Origin: Thermoleophilia bacterium
GTDB lineage: Bacteria > Actinomycetota > Thermoleophilia > Solirubrobacterales > 70-9
DNA: 39,936 bases
Assembly: GCA_016649615.1 (NCBI GenBank)
Contig: JAENXK010000007.1
Location: forward strand, 1 to 39,936
Direction: 5' to 3'
Within the stretch, counting starts at the first letter, position 1; the number at the start of each line of letters is the position of its first letter. The translations under genes and the position numbers were made by a program. Positions 15,398 to 24,473 of the stretch are shown here, in pieces. The notes under the pieces were generated by a model. It did no database searches. It was not told where the DNA came from and saw only the letters and a list, made by a program, of their open reading frames with translations.

Positions 15398-18010
15398 CTA
15401 TTCGGTGGCGGTACCGGTGGCGGTGTCGCCGCCGGAGGCAGGCTCGTCCGGCTTGGCGGGCGGGCCGCTCTCGCCGGGGGCGCCGACGCCGATCTTCTCC
15501 GGCTCCTTCTTCTTCGCCTTCGCCTTCTTGCGCGGCTTGGTCACCTTCATCTTGAACGGCAGGTCGTCATCGTCCCCGTCGGGGTCGCGCTTGACCGTGA
15601 CCAGTGAACCGGCGACCGAATCGCCGCCGCCGGCCTTCAGCACCTCGTCGGCCAGGGGGTCTTCTATGTACCGCTGAATCGCCCGGCGGAGCGGACGGGC
15701 ACCCATCGAGGGATCCCAGCCCTTGTCGACCAGGAAGTCCTTGGCCTCGTTGTCGAGTTCGAGCATCAGCTCGTGCTCGGCGATCTGGTTGCGCACCCTG
15801 CCGAGCATCAGTTCGATGATCTCGCGGATCTCTTCCCGACTCAGCTTGTGGAAGACGATCACCTCGTCGATCCGGTTGAGGAACTCCGGACGGAAGACCT
15901 TCTTCAGTTCGCTGGTGATGCGGCCCTTCATGTCCTCGTAGGAGATTCCGGTCTCGTCGGAGACGGTGAAGCCGATGCCCTGGTTGCGGGCGATCTCGTT
16001 CGCTCCGATGTTCGAGGTCATGATGATGATCGCGTTGCGGAAGTCGACCGTGCGGCCCTGGGCGTCGGTCAGCCTGCCGTCCTCCAGGATCTGAAGCAGG
16101 ATGTTGAAGACGTCCGGGTGGGCCTTTTCTATCTCGTCGAGCAGCAGCACCGAGTAGGGCTTGCGCCTGACCGCTTCGGTCAGCTGGCCACCCTCGTCAT
16201 AGCCGACGTAGCCGGGAGGCGAGCCGACCAGGCGGCTGACCGCGTGCTTTTCCATGTACTCGGACATGTCGATCCGAACCATCGACTCCTCGTCGCCGAA
16301 GAGGAACTCGGCCAGGGTCCGGGCGAGCTCGGTCTTGCCGACGCCGGATGGCCCGAGGAAGACAAACGAGCCGGCCGGGCGCTTGGGATCCTTGATCCCC
16401 GCTCGCGAGCGGCGGATCGCCCTGGAGACGGCTTCGATCGCGGCCTCCTGGCCGATGACCCGCTTGTGCAGCTCGCCTTCCATGTTTATCAACTTCTTGG
16501 TCTCGGCCTCGGTCAGCTTGAAGACAGGGATGCCGGTCCACATCGAGACGATGTCGGCGATCTCCTCTTCACCCAGTACCGGCCGCTCGCCCTCTTCGCC
16601 GTCGGCCCACTCTTCTTCGAGTTGGCGTTTGCGGGTGGTCAGCTGGCGTTCGGTGTCGCGAAGGTTTGCTGCCTTTTCGAATTCCTGGGCCTCGATCGCC
16701 GCCTCTTTCTCACGGCGGGCGGTCTCGATCTCTTCTTCGAGGTCGCGGTAGACCGGAGGCGCGGTCATCGATTTGATCCGCATCCGCGAGGCGGCTTCGT
16801 CGATCAGGTCGATCGCCTTGTCCGGCAGGAAACGGTCGGAAATGTAGCGGTCGGCAAGTTCGGCCGCTGCCTCGAGAGCATCGTCGGATATCTGGACCTT
16901 GTGGTGCTGTTCGTAGCGCTCGCGGAGTCCCTCGAGAATCTTGACCGTCTGCTCGGGGGTCGGCTGGTCCACCCGGATCTGCTGGAAGCGGCGTTCCAGG
17001 GCCGAGTCACGCTCGAGGTACTTGCGGTACTCGTCAAGGGTGGTCGCGCCGATTGTCTGGATCTCGCCGCGGGCAAGGGCCGGCTTGAGGATCGAGGCGG
17101 CGTCAATCGCGCCCTCGGCCGCCCCGGCACCGACCAGGTTGTGAATCTCGTCGATGAACAGCACGATGTCGCCCCGCTGGGCGATCTCCTTCATGACCTT
17201 CTTGAGCCGCTCCTCGAACTCGCCGCGATATTTCGACCCGGCTACCAGGGCGGCCAGATCGAGCGTGTAGATCTGCTTGTTGCGCAGCATCTCCGGGACC
17301 TCGCCCTTGATGATCCGGGCGGCGAGCCCTTCGACCACGGCGGTCTTGCCTACACCGGGCTCACCGAGCAGCACCGGGTTGTTCTTGGTCCGGCGGGAAA
17401 GGATCTGCATGATGCGCTCGATCTCGGTCTCGCGGCCGACCACCGGGTCGAGCTTGCCGTCCTCGGCCAGTTTGGTCAGATTGCGGCCGAACTGGTCGAG
17501 CAGCTTCGAAGACTTCTTGCCGGCCGCTTCGGCCTGGCCGCCCGAGCTCGGGTTCTGGCCCGGACGCCGGCCGCCGGGGCCGGAGAGCATCCGGATGACC
17601 TCGTTGCGGATCTTGTCCGAGTCGGCGTCAAAATCGAGCAGTATCCGCGCGGCGACGCCTTCATTTTCGCGGACGAGGCCGAGCAGGATGTGCTCGGTGC
17701 CGATGTAGTTGTGGCCGAGGCTCAGCGCTTCGCGCAGAGCCAGCTCCAGCACCTTCTTGGCCCGCGGTGTGAACGGGATCTGGCCGGAGGTGACTTCTTC
17801 GCCGGAGCCGACGATCCTGACAACCTGGGCCCGGACCCGTTCCACGGTGATGTCGAGTGACTCGAGGACCCTGGCGGCGAGGCCCTCTTCTTCGCGCAGC
17901 AGACCGAGCAGGATGTGCTCGGTGCCGATGTAGTTGTGCTTGAGCGTCCGGGCCTCTTCCTGGGCCAGGACCACTACCTGTCGTGCGCGTTCTGTGAATC
18001 TCTCGAACAA
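15398..18010 (-). CDS. clpC: AAA+ chaperone ClpC, ATPase partner of ClpP
   Basis: An 870-residue Hsp100 unfoldase that feeds substrates to the ClpP protease. Two Clp-N repeats occupy about residues 1-145. The first AAA+ module has Walker A GEPGVGKT at 216-223 and Walker B LFIDEIH; a UVR-like helix ([16 protein letters not shown], about 443-458) marks ClpC. The second module has GPSGVGKT at 553-560 and [15 protein letters not shown]. The C-terminus ends in a long Lys-rich then Gly/Pro-rich tail, longer than in B. subtilis ClpC. The start is TTG at 18010, after AAGGA. The ctsR-mcsA-mcsB genes that precede clpC in Firmicutes are absent. Confidence 0.97.
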   Translation of the reverse strand: MFERFTERARQVVVLAQEEARTLKHNYIGTEHILLGLLREEEGLAARVLESLDITVERVRAQVVRIVGSGEEVTSGQIPFTPRAKKVLELALREALSLGHNYIGTEHILLGLVRENEGVAARILLDFDADSDKIRNEVIRMLSGPGGRRPGQNPSSGGQAEAAGKKSSKLLDQFGRNLTKLAEDGKLDPVVGRETEIERIMQILSRRTKNNPVLLGEPGVGKTAVVEGLAARIIKGEVPEMLRNKQIYTLDLAALVAGSKYRGEFEERLKKVMKEIAQRGDIVLFIDEIHNLVGAGAAEGAIDAASILKPALARGEIQTIGATTLDEYRKYLERDSALERRFQQIRVDQPTPEQTVKILEGLRERYEQHHKVQISDDALEAAAELADRYISDRFLPDKAIDLIDEAASRMRIKSMTAPPVYRDLEEEIETARREKEAAIEAQEFEKAANLRDTERQLTTRKRQLEEEWADGEEGERPVLGEEEIADIVSMWTGIPVFKLTEAETKKLINMEGELHKRVIGQEAAIEAVSRAIRRSRAGIKDPKRPAGSFVFLGPSGVGKTELARTLAEFLFGDEESMVRIDMSEYMEKHAVSRLVGSPPGYVGYDEGGQLTEAVRRKPYSVLLLDEIEKAHPDVFNILLQILEDGRLTDAQGRTVDFRNAIIIMTSNIGANEIARNQGIGFTVSDETGISYEDMKGRITSELKKVFRPEFLNRIDEVIVFHKLSREEIREIIELMLGRVRNQIAEHELMLELDNEAKDFLVDKGWDPSMGARPLRRAIQRYIEDPLADEVLKAGGGDSVAGSLVTVKRDPDGDDDDLPFKMKVTKPRKKAKAKKKEPEKIGVGAPGESGPPAKPDEPASGGDTATGTATE

Positions 18011-18205
18011 AGTTCCTTCTCTACCTCAGACCTCGGTTGTTTCCTCAGTATCGGTTATCGGTCGGCGGTTTGTTGCTATCTCTGACACTCCGGGCGAAAT
18101 TCGGCGTAAATCGGGACGGCTCGACACCGGCTGCCCTTTCCCTGATTCGGTGACTTTCACCGAGAGGATCTGATCTCCGGTCTGTCGGGCACGGGCGAAT
18201 AAACC

Positions 18206-18235
18206 AGTATACCGAGGCGGATTCGCGGCCGGAAA
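18206..18235 (-). promoter_or_regulatory. Possible clpC promoter
   Basis: TATACT (18211-18206) is a good -10 box on the minus strand, with TTTCCG (18235-18230) 18 bp upstream as a weak -35. This would give a leader of about 190 nt before clpC. The 297-base gap between tal and clpC contains nothing else I can name; no CtsR-type operator was recognised. Confidence 0.35.
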
Positions 18236-18307
18236 GTCTGAGCCGGAGAGCCCGGCGGCCCTCCGAACCGGCGAGCCTCGCGACCTCTTCGGCCGGCCGC
18301 GCCTTTT

Positions 18308-19384
18308 TCAGGAACCCGAGATCTGACCCTCGATCGTGCCGATCAGTTCGTGCCATGACTTGGCGAACGACTGCTTGCCTTCCTCCTGAAGCCTCGCGGC
18401 CAGCTCGTCGATATCGAAGCCGCCGGAGACGTAATCGGCGAGTACTTCTTCGGCGCTGCCGCCGTCGAGGGCGATCGGATCGCCGGTGACCCCGTGATCG
18501 GCGTAGGCGAGCAGGGCTACCTCGGGCATCGTATTCACCGTGTGCGGCGCGCCGAGCGCTTCTATGTAGAGCACATCCGAGGCCTCGGGATCCTTGGTGC
18601 CGGTGCTGGCCATGAGCAGCCTCTGGGTCATCGCGCCTTGATTGGCCAGGCGCTGGCTGCGGTCCCCGGCGAGCACCTCCCGGTAGGCGGCATAGCAGCG
18701 CTGCCCGATCGCGATCCCGAGTTTCGCCCGGAGCTCGTCCGGGACTTCGTCGATCACGGCCGCGTCCCACCGGCTGAGGAACAGCGAGGCGACCGAGTTG
18801 ACCGCGGGGTTCAGCCCGGCCTCTATTCGGCGCTCGACGCCTTTCATGTAAGCATCGGCTGCGGCCTGGTATTGCTCGCGCGAAAAGAGCAGGGTCACGT
18901 TGACCGGGACGCCTTCGAAGATCGCTTCCTCGATCGCCGGCAGGCCGGCCGGTGTGCCGGGGATCTTGATGAAGAGGTTCTCGCGGTCGGCCCGCTTATG
19001 CAGCTCGATCGCCTGCTTGATCGTCGCCTCGGTGTCGTCGGCCAGAAGTGGCGATACCTCCAGCGAAACGAACCCGTCCACTCCGGCCGTCAGCCGGTAG
19101 GCGTCCGCAAACAGGTCGGCGGCCCGGCGCAAGTCGTCGATGGCGAGGCCGAAGAAGATCTGCTCGGGGTCGTTCCCCTCCCCGGCAAGCTCGCCGATCT
19201 GCTGGTCGTACTCGTTTCCGCCGCCGATCGCCTTCTCGAAGATCGTCGGGTTCGAGGTGAGGCCGGTGACCGAAAGTTCGGCGATGTACCGCTCGAGGGT
19301 GCCCTCGTCGAGCATCGAGCGGGTGATGTTGTCCACCCAGAGACTCTGGCCCAGATCATGAAGCCTGCGGTTGTTCTCGTTCAA
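18308..19384 (-). CDS. tal: Transaldolase
   Basis: A 358-residue pentose-phosphate enzyme that moves a dihydroxyacetone unit between sugar phosphates. The Schiff-base lysine is Lys140 in ENLFIKIPGTPAG. The N-terminal TGLTSNPTIFEKAI and LEVSPLLADDT are family signatures, and the length fits the larger transaldolase type common in actinobacteria. The start is TTG at 19384 with AAGGA 4 nt upstream. It is inserted between lysS and clpC relative to the B. subtilis order, without a transketolase neighbour. Confidence 0.95.
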   Translation of the reverse strand: MNENNRRLHDLGQSLWVDNITRSMLDEGTLERYIAELSVTGLTSNPTIFEKAIGGGNEYDQQIGELAGEGNDPEQIFFGLAIDDLRRAADLFADAYRLTAGVDGFVSLEVSPLLADDTEATIKQAIELHKRADRENLFIKIPGTPAGLPAIEEAIFEGVPVNVTLLFSREQYQAAADAYMKGVERRIEAGLNPAVNSVASLFLSRWDAAVIDEVPDELRAKLGIAIGQRCYAAYREVLAGDRSQRLANQGAMTQRLLMASTGTKDPEASDVLYIEALGAPHTVNTMPEVALLAYADHGVTGDPIALDGGSAEEVLADYVSGGFDIDELAARLQEEGKQSFAKSWHELIGTIEGQISGS

Positions 19385-19491
19385 GATTTCCTTCCGGAGA
19401 TCGACATGTCCACGACGTTGCTCCCGAGGTTACCCCCCTCGGGCGCGGATCGGGGCAACAATTGCCTGACCGGACGCCGGGTGCTTCGAAA

Positions 19492-19588
19492 TCCCGATCG
19501 CACAGCGAAGCGAAGCGAACGGGATTCCTTGTTCCAACGGGATTCCTTGCGCCAACCACTCCGAATTCCCGACCACACAGCGAAGCGA
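19492..19588. repeat. Nested short direct repeats between lysS and tal
   Basis: A 22-nt unit at 19492-19513 recurs at 19567-19588 with two mismatches (both contain CACAGCGAAGCGA). Between them AACGGGATTCCTTG occurs twice (19518-19531 and 19536-19549), 18 nt apart. The 216-base gap holds no gene. The pattern looks like a small interspersed repeat element rather than coding sequence. Confidence 0.6.
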
Positions 19589-19600
19589 CGGAAATCTCTT

Positions 19601-21067
19601 CTAGTCCCGCATTGCCGGGAACAGAACCACTTCGCGGAGCGAGTGGGTTCCGGTGAGCATCATCACCAGGCGGTCGATGCCGAGTCCGACCCCGCCGGTG
19701 GGCGGCATGCCCTGTTCGAGGGCTTCGATGAAGGTCTCGTCGTAAGGCTGGGTCTCCTTGTCCCCGCGGTCGAGCTCGCCCGCCTGCTGCTCGAAGCGCC
19801 GCCTTTGCTCATCGGGATCGTTGAGCTCGGTGAACGAGTTGGCGATCTCGACCCCGCCGAGGAAGGCCTCCCAGCGCTCGACCACTCCGGCTTTCTCACG
19901 GTGGGCCTTGGCGAACGGCGAGAGCTCGACCGGATAGTCGAGGACGAAGGTCGGTTCGATCAGGTTCGGCTCGACCCGCTTTGAGAAGAGGGTGTCGACC
20001 AGCTTTCCCCAGCCGACCGCGTCGTCGAGTTCAACTTCCATCGCCGCAGCCAGGGATTCTCGGGTTGTCTCCTTCTCGATGTCGATCCCGGACTGTTCCA
20101 GGATCGCGTCGCGCAGGGTGACCCGGTGCCACGGTGGCGCGAGGTTGATCTCCTCTCCGTCCCGCTCGATCCTGGCCCCACCGAGAACTTCGGCGGCGAC
20201 GCCCGAGACCAGCGATTCGAGGTCGGTGGCTGTCTTCCCGTAGTCGGCATAGGCCTCGTACCACTCGAGCATCGTGAACTCGGGATTGTGCTTGTGCGAG
20301 ATCCCCTCGTTGCGGAAGTCCTTGCCCAGTTCGTAGACCTTGTCGATGCCGCCGACCACGCACCGTTTGAGGTACAGCTCGGTGGCGATCCTCAGGTAGA
20401 GCTCGCGGTCGAGCGCGTGATGGTGGGTCGTGAACGGCCTTGCCAGGGCGCCACCGTAAAGCGGCTGAAGGACCGGGGTTTCGACTTCGAAGAACCCGTG
20501 ATCGTCAAGCCAGCGACGGACCGAACTGACCGTACGGGCCCTGACCCGGAAGATCTCCCGGCTTTCTTCGTTGGCCATCAGGTCGAGTTCGCGCCGGCGG
20601 TATCGGGTCTCGGTGTCTTCGAGACCGTGGAACTTGTCCGGGGGGGGTCGCAGCGACTTGGCCAGGACCTGCCACTGATTCACCTCGATCGAGAGCTGGC
20701 CCCGTCTGGTCACCACCGCACGGCCATCCACCCCGAGGATGTCGCCGAGGTCGAGGTCGTCCAGCAGGGAGAACGCCGCGTCCCCCAGAACATCGGCCTT
20801 GGCGTGAAGCTGGATCTGGCCGGTCGAATCCCGCAGGTCGATGAAGGCCGCCTTGCCGTGTCCCCGGCGGGCGATCACGCGACCGGCCACCCGGTGAACG
20901 GAGTCGGTCTCGGTGCCGGGCTCGAGATCGCCGTGTCCGGACAGGACCGAAGCGATCTCCTCCCGGCCGGCGAAATCGTGCGGGAACGGATCGATGCCGG
21001 CAGCACGCAGCCGGTCCAGCTTTTGCCGCCGTTCGGCGAGCAGGTTGCCGGCTTCCGGTTCGGTCAA
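19601..21067 (-). CDS. lysS: Lysyl-tRNA synthetase (class II)
   Basis: A 488-residue class II synthetase that charges tRNA-Lys. The N-terminal OB fold that binds the anticodon includes VAGRVIARRGHGKAAFIDLRD. The catalytic core has motif 2 (FRNEGISHKHNPEFTMLEWY) and motif 3 (GVGLGIDRLVMML), with the typical ANSFTELNDPDEQ between. The length is standard. The start is TTG at 21067, with GGAG 5 nt upstream. It lies 60 nt downstream of greA, a pair found together in many actinobacteria. Confidence 0.97.
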   Translation of the reverse strand: MTEPEAGNLLAERRQKLDRLRAAGIDPFPHDFAGREEIASVLSGHGDLEPGTETDSVHRVAGRVIARRGHGKAAFIDLRDSTGQIQLHAKADVLGDAAFSLLDDLDLGDILGVDGRAVVTRRGQLSIEVNQWQVLAKSLRPPPDKFHGLEDTETRYRRRELDLMANEESREIFRVRARTVSSVRRWLDDHGFFEVETPVLQPLYGGALARPFTTHHHALDRELYLRIATELYLKRCVVGGIDKVYELGKDFRNEGISHKHNPEFTMLEWYEAYADYGKTATDLESLVSGVAAEVLGGARIERDGEEINLAPPWHRVTLRDAILEQSGIDIEKETTRESLAAAMEVELDDAVGWGKLVDTLFSKRVEPNLIEPTFVLDYPVELSPFAKAHREKAGVVERWEAFLGGVEIANSFTELNDPDEQRRRFEQQAGELDRGDKETQPYDETFIEALEQGMPPTGGVGLGIDRLVMMLTGTHSLREVVLFPAMRD

Positions 21068-21127
21068 GTCCGCTCCGGTCGGCTCATGTCTGTTCCGGCT
21101 CGGCCATCTGTCCCGGGCCCTTCGATC

Positions 21128-21613
21128 CTATGCGGCTTCGATCTTGGTGATCTTGAACTGCTTCTCCGGACCCCTGGGCGAGGGAACTTTCACGATCTGG
21201 TTGACCTTGCCGCCGATCAGCGCCGCGCCGATGGGTGACTCGCTGGACAGCTTGCCGCCGCCCAGATCAGCCTCGGTCGACCCGACGATCTGGAACTTGC
21301 GTGAGGTGCCGGAGTCCTGGTCCTTGATGTGCACGACCGAGCCGAACTCGACCGCACCGGTGCTCTGACCGCCTTCTTCAACCACGATCGAGCGGCGGAG
21401 CCGCTCTTCGAGCAGAGCGATCTGCTGTTCGATCTGGGCCTGTTCGTTCTTGGCGTCGTCGTATTCGGCGTTTTCGGAAATATCACCGAAGTCGCGCGCC
21501 TCGCGAATGCGCTCGGAGACCTCGCGCCTGCGCACGGTGGTGAGGAACTCGATTTCTTCTTCGAGCTTCTTAAGACCTTCTGGGGTGATTTCAGACTGGC
21601 GGCTCACTAGCAT
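21128..21613 (-). CDS. greA: Transcription elongation factor GreA
   Basis: About 161 residues. GreA enters the secondary channel of stalled RNA polymerase and triggers transcript cleavage. The N-terminal coiled coil carries the acidic tip in ARDFGDISENAEYDDAKNEQ, and the C-terminal FKBP-like domain carries SPIGAALIGGKVNQIVKV. ATG at 21613 is chosen; a GTG two codons later is 9 nt from AGAGG and is also possible. It is upstream of lysS on the same strand. The 96-base gap on its 5' side holds no clear promoter. Confidence 0.96.
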   Translation of the reverse strand: MLVSRQSEITPEGLKKLEEEIEFLTTVRRREVSERIREARDFGDISENAEYDDAKNEQAQIEQQIALLEERLRRSIVVEEGGQSTGAVEFGSVVHIKDQDSGTSRKFQIVGSTEADLGGGKLSSESPIGAALIGGKVNQIVKVPSPRGPEKQFKITKIEAA

Positions 21614-21709
21614 CAACCTCTCTTGGGTTCGCCGGGCAAGTTGCTACCGGCCCAACAAATAACGCCCTGAACGACGACCCGAGGGTGCCGGCAGGGCAGT
21701 GGAGCGGGA

Positions 21710-22597
21710 TTATAACGAGCTACCTGCCGGGGGCATCGCCTCGGCCAGCGCGCCCGCGAACAGCTCAGGGTCCTCGACCTGCGGATAGTGCCCGAGATCC
21801 TCGAACCTGATCGCGTTCAGATCCGGTCGCAGCTCGAGCAAACCGTCGAGCACCTCCGGAACCGCGACCGGGTCCTTCAGCCCCCAGGCCAGGTGAAGAT
21901 CGCCCTTCCAGCGCCGGATCGCTCCATGCCAGCGATCGGCATAGATGACCCGCTCGTCCATGTATGAAACGAGCTTGTGGCCGAGCCGGTTGCCATCGTT
22001 GTTGGTCATCAGGGCCCAGTTGTCGCCGGCGTCCTGGTCGGTCAGCGGATGGGCATCGGAGAAGACCGAGGCGAACTGGCGACGGAAGAAAGCCTCGTTG
22101 GCGAAACGGGCGGCCAGGGGCCCGAGCGGACCCCGCAGCAGCTTCTGGGCCAGAGTCGGGTTGGAGCGCTCGATCAGGATCGAGCCGTTGAAAAGCAGGA
22201 CCGATCCGAGTTCGAAGCCGAGCTCCCCGGCCAGATCCCGGGCCAGGAGCTCGGTGGCGACCGAAGTGCCGAGATCGTGGGCGCAGATCTGCACCGGACG
22301 GTCGTCCCCGAACCGGGCGATCAGCTCTTCGGTCAGGTCGGCCTGCCAGGAAAGCGTGTAGGTGTGGTCCCGGGGCTTGTCGGACAGCCCGAACCCGAGA
22401 AAGTCGAAGGCGAGCACGGCCCGCCCCGGAAGCAGGTCGACCAGGTAGCGCCAGTCGAACGAGCTTGTCGGGAAACCGTGAAGCAGGACCAGCAGGGGAC
22501 CGTCACCGGGCTGGTAGTAAGTGTGAATTGAGCGGCCGCGGAACTCTTCGGTCCTGCCCCGCTCTTTCCAGGCCAGGACCCGGGGTGAAAGGGTCAT
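21710..22597 (-). CDS. Alpha/beta hydrolase with an Asp nucleophile
   Basis: A 295-residue alpha/beta-hydrolase. The oxyanion loop is LLHGFPTSSFDW and the base is probably His270 in EDLGHYPQ. The nucleophile elbow reads AHDLGTSVA, so Asp108 occupies the usual serine position, as in epoxide hydrolases and haloalkane dehalogenases. A cap domain lies between about residues 125 and 215. The substrate cannot be inferred. It overlaps the dus gene by 4 nt (ATGA), so it is translationally coupled to it, though no functional link is known. Confidence 0.85.
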   Translation of the reverse strand: MTLSPRVLAWKERGRTEEFRGRSIHTYYQPGDGPLLVLLHGFPTSSFDWRYLVDLLPGRAVLAFDFLGFGLSDKPRDHTYTLSWQADLTEELIARFGDDRPVQICAHDLGTSVATELLARDLAGELGFELGSVLLFNGSILIERSNPTLAQKLLRGPLGPLAARFANEAFFRRQFASVFSDAHPLTDQDAGDNWALMTNNDGNRLGHKLVSYMDERVIYADRWHGAIRRWKGDLHLAWGLKDPVAVPEVLDGLLELRPDLNAIRFEDLGHYPQVEDPELFAGALAEAMPPAGSSL

Positions 22598-23625
22598 ACC
22601 GCGACCACTTCCCCATCGCGGATCTCGGCCACGATCTCCCGGGCCCGTTCGAGCCCGGCCGTCTGACAGAGCTCGTTTTTGACCAGCTTCGGCAGGTCGA
22701 CCCGTTCGAGATACCAGGGATAGAACTTGCGCAGGTAGCGTCCGGCCCGCTCGGTCCCCATGTGCTCCTCTGCCCGGTCGATGATCCAGGCCAGCTCCTC
22801 CATCAGCTCGGCCTGGTCGGGAGGATCGACGCGGCTGCCGGTGAGCTCGGAGAAAACCCAGGGATAGCCGAGCGAGCCCCGCGCGATCATCACCGCGTCC
22901 GCCCCGGATTCCTCGTAAGCCCGCCGGGCGGCGTCGGCGCTGCTCAGACCGCCCGAGATGATCATCGGCACCGGGATCGCCCGGCTCAGCTCGCGGGCCA
23001 TGCCGTAGTCGGGGCTGCCCTTGTGGCCCTGCCTGGCGACTCGCGGGTGGAAGCCGATCGCCGCCACCCCCGCCTCCTCGACCAGCCTGATCGCCAGGTC
23101 GTACCCCGAGCGGTCGTCGGGCATCAAGCCCGAGCGCAGCTTCACAGTCACCGGCAGGCCGCTGCCTTCGCCGGCAGCGCGGGCCAGGTCGAGGGCGAGT
23201 TCGGGTTCGGTCAGAAGCTCGGCCCCGGCCCCGGTCCGGCGGACCTTGGGTACCGGGCAGCCCATGTTTATGTCGATCAGGTCGGCTCCGGAACGGGCCA
23301 CGATCGAGGCCGCGGAGGCCATCACCGCGGGGTCCTGGCCGAAGAGCTGGATCGAGACCGGATGCTCGTCCGGGTGGATCCGCATCAGTTCATTCAGGGT
23401 CCGGTCGTTGCCGTAGTGAAGACCGAAACTGGAGACCATTTCTGAAACGGCCATGCCGGCGCCGTAGCGCTTCGCCTGGAGACGGACGAACCAGTTGCCG
23501 ATTCCGGCCAGCGGCGCCAGCAGAACCCGGTTGGAGATCCAGACCCCGCCGATCTCGAACGGATCGTTCAGCGATGGCTGTGCCCCCTGGGCCGCATCGG
23601 CCCCGGGGGTGGATGGCTCAGACAT
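22594..23625 (-). CDS. dus: tRNA-dihydrouridine synthase (DusB-like)
   Basis: A 343-residue FMN enzyme that reduces uridine to dihydrouridine in the tRNA D-loop. The TIM-barrel core has LLAPLAGIGNWFVR and IQLFGQDP. The catalytic cysteine is Cys123 in DINMGCPVPKVRR. The flavin phosphate region is SGGLSSADAARRAYEESGAD followed by IARGSLG. The C-terminal helical domain that grips tRNA is present. It overlaps coaX by 8 nt and the hydrolase by 4 nt, so the three form one translational unit. DusB is the type expected in this gene neighbourhood, but the subtype is inferred. Confidence 0.94.
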   Translation of the reverse strand: MSEPSTPGADAAQGAQPSLNDPFEIGGVWISNRVLLAPLAGIGNWFVRLQAKRYGAGMAVSEMVSSFGLHYGNDRTLNELMRIHPDEHPVSIQLFGQDPAVMASAASIVARSGADLIDINMGCPVPKVRRTGAGAELLTEPELALDLARAAGEGSGLPVTVKLRSGLMPDDRSGYDLAIRLVEEAGVAAIGFHPRVARQGHKGSPDYGMARELSRAIPVPMIISGGLSSADAARRAYEESGADAVMIARGSLGYPWVFSELTGSRVDPPDQAELMEELAWIIDRAEEHMGTERAGRYLRKFYPWYLERVDLPKLVKNELCQTAGLERAREIVAEIRDGEVVAV

Positions 23626-24385
23626 TATTTCGCTCGTGGATGATGCGCAGGCCCTTGAGGGTCAGCAGGTCGTCGATCTCGGTGATCGTCTCGGTGTAGG
23701 GGACGACCGTCGGAGCGAGCCCCCCGGTGGCGATGAAACGGGCCTTGCCGCCCAGCTCACGGTTGATCCGGCGGGAGATACCGTCGACCAGGCCGGCAAA
23801 CCCGTAGAGCACTCCGGACTGGATCGCCGCCAGCGAACTGGTCCCGATCGCCGATTTCGGTTCACCGAGATCGATTCGTGAAATGCGGGCGGCACGCTCG
23901 GTCAGGGCAGTGAGGGATATTTCGACCCCGGGCGCGATCGCCCCGCCGAGGTAGGCCCCGTCGGCCGAGACGGCGTCGAAGTTGATCCCGGTCCCGAAGT
24001 CGATCCCGACGCAGACGTCGCCGACTTCCTCGTAAGCCGCAATCGCGTTGACCAGGCGATCGGCCCCGACCTCGACCGGATTGTCGATCTCGATCGCCAT
24101 CCCGGTCTTTATCCCGGGCCCGACCACCAGGCAATCGACCTTGAGGTAGCCATCGGCAAGGCCGCGGTATTCGGTGCCGAGCGGCGGTACCACCGAGGAG
24201 ACGACCAAGCCGTCGAGATCGTCGAACCCGAGGCCGCGCAGTTCGAGCAGCCCGAAGAGCCGCTGGGCGAGTTCATCCCTGGTGGCACCGGCCCTGGTCT
24301 GAAAGCGCCAGTGCCTGGCCAGGGTCTTTCCCTGGAAGGCGCCCACGTGGGTCTGCGTATTGCCTACATCTATGGCCAGGAGCAT
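23618..24385 (-). CDS. coaX: Type III pantothenate kinase
   Basis: A 255-residue ASKHA-fold kinase that phosphorylates pantothenate in the first step of coenzyme A synthesis. The phosphate-1 motif is AIDVGNTQTHVG at the N-terminus, followed by PVEVGADRLVNAIAAYEE and the central GIDFGTGINFDAV. Many CoaX proteins read DFGTATTFD at the last site, so this version is a variant of it. The C-terminal ATGGLAPTV binds adenosine. The ATG at 24385 faces the divergent GST-like gene across 88 nt. Confidence 0.95.
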   Translation of the reverse strand: MLLAIDVGNTQTHVGAFQGKTLARHWRFQTRAGATRDELAQRLFGLLELRGLGFDDLDGLVVSSVVPPLGTEYRGLADGYLKVDCLVVGPGIKTGMAIEIDNPVEVGADRLVNAIAAYEEVGDVCVGIDFGTGINFDAVSADGAYLGGAIAPGVEISLTALTERAARISRIDLGEPKSAIGTSSLAAIQSGVLYGFAGLVDGISRRINRELGGKARFIATGGLAPTVVPYTETITEIDDLLTLKGLRIIHERNNV

Positions 24386-24459
24386 CGACAGAGTGTGGCA
24401 GGACTCACCCGATCCGGATTGCCCGGTCGATCAGATCCAGGCTGCCCGGTCAATCGCCA

Positions 24460-24465
24460 TACAAT
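24460..24465 (+). promoter_or_regulatory. -10-like hexamer for the GST-like gene
   Basis: TACAAT lies 8 nt before the ATG at 24474, consistent with a nearly leaderless transcript. No -35 box is clear. Confidence 0.45.
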
Positions 24466-24473
24466 CGGAAGTC

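Noticed and set aside
15773-17860. A 695-codon open frame on the plus strand inside clpC
   Set aside because: It is antisense to the well-supported clpC. Long antisense frames are common in GC-rich DNA because stop codons are rare, and this one has no motifs.
18011-18307. CtsR operator or ctsR-mcsA-mcsB remnant before clpC
   Set aside because: No repeat of the GGTCAAA-type operator and no open frame resembling these genes were found.
18494-19984. 496-codon plus-strand frame spanning tal and part of lysS
   Set aside because: It crosses the gap between two genuine minus-strand genes and has no recognisable domain.
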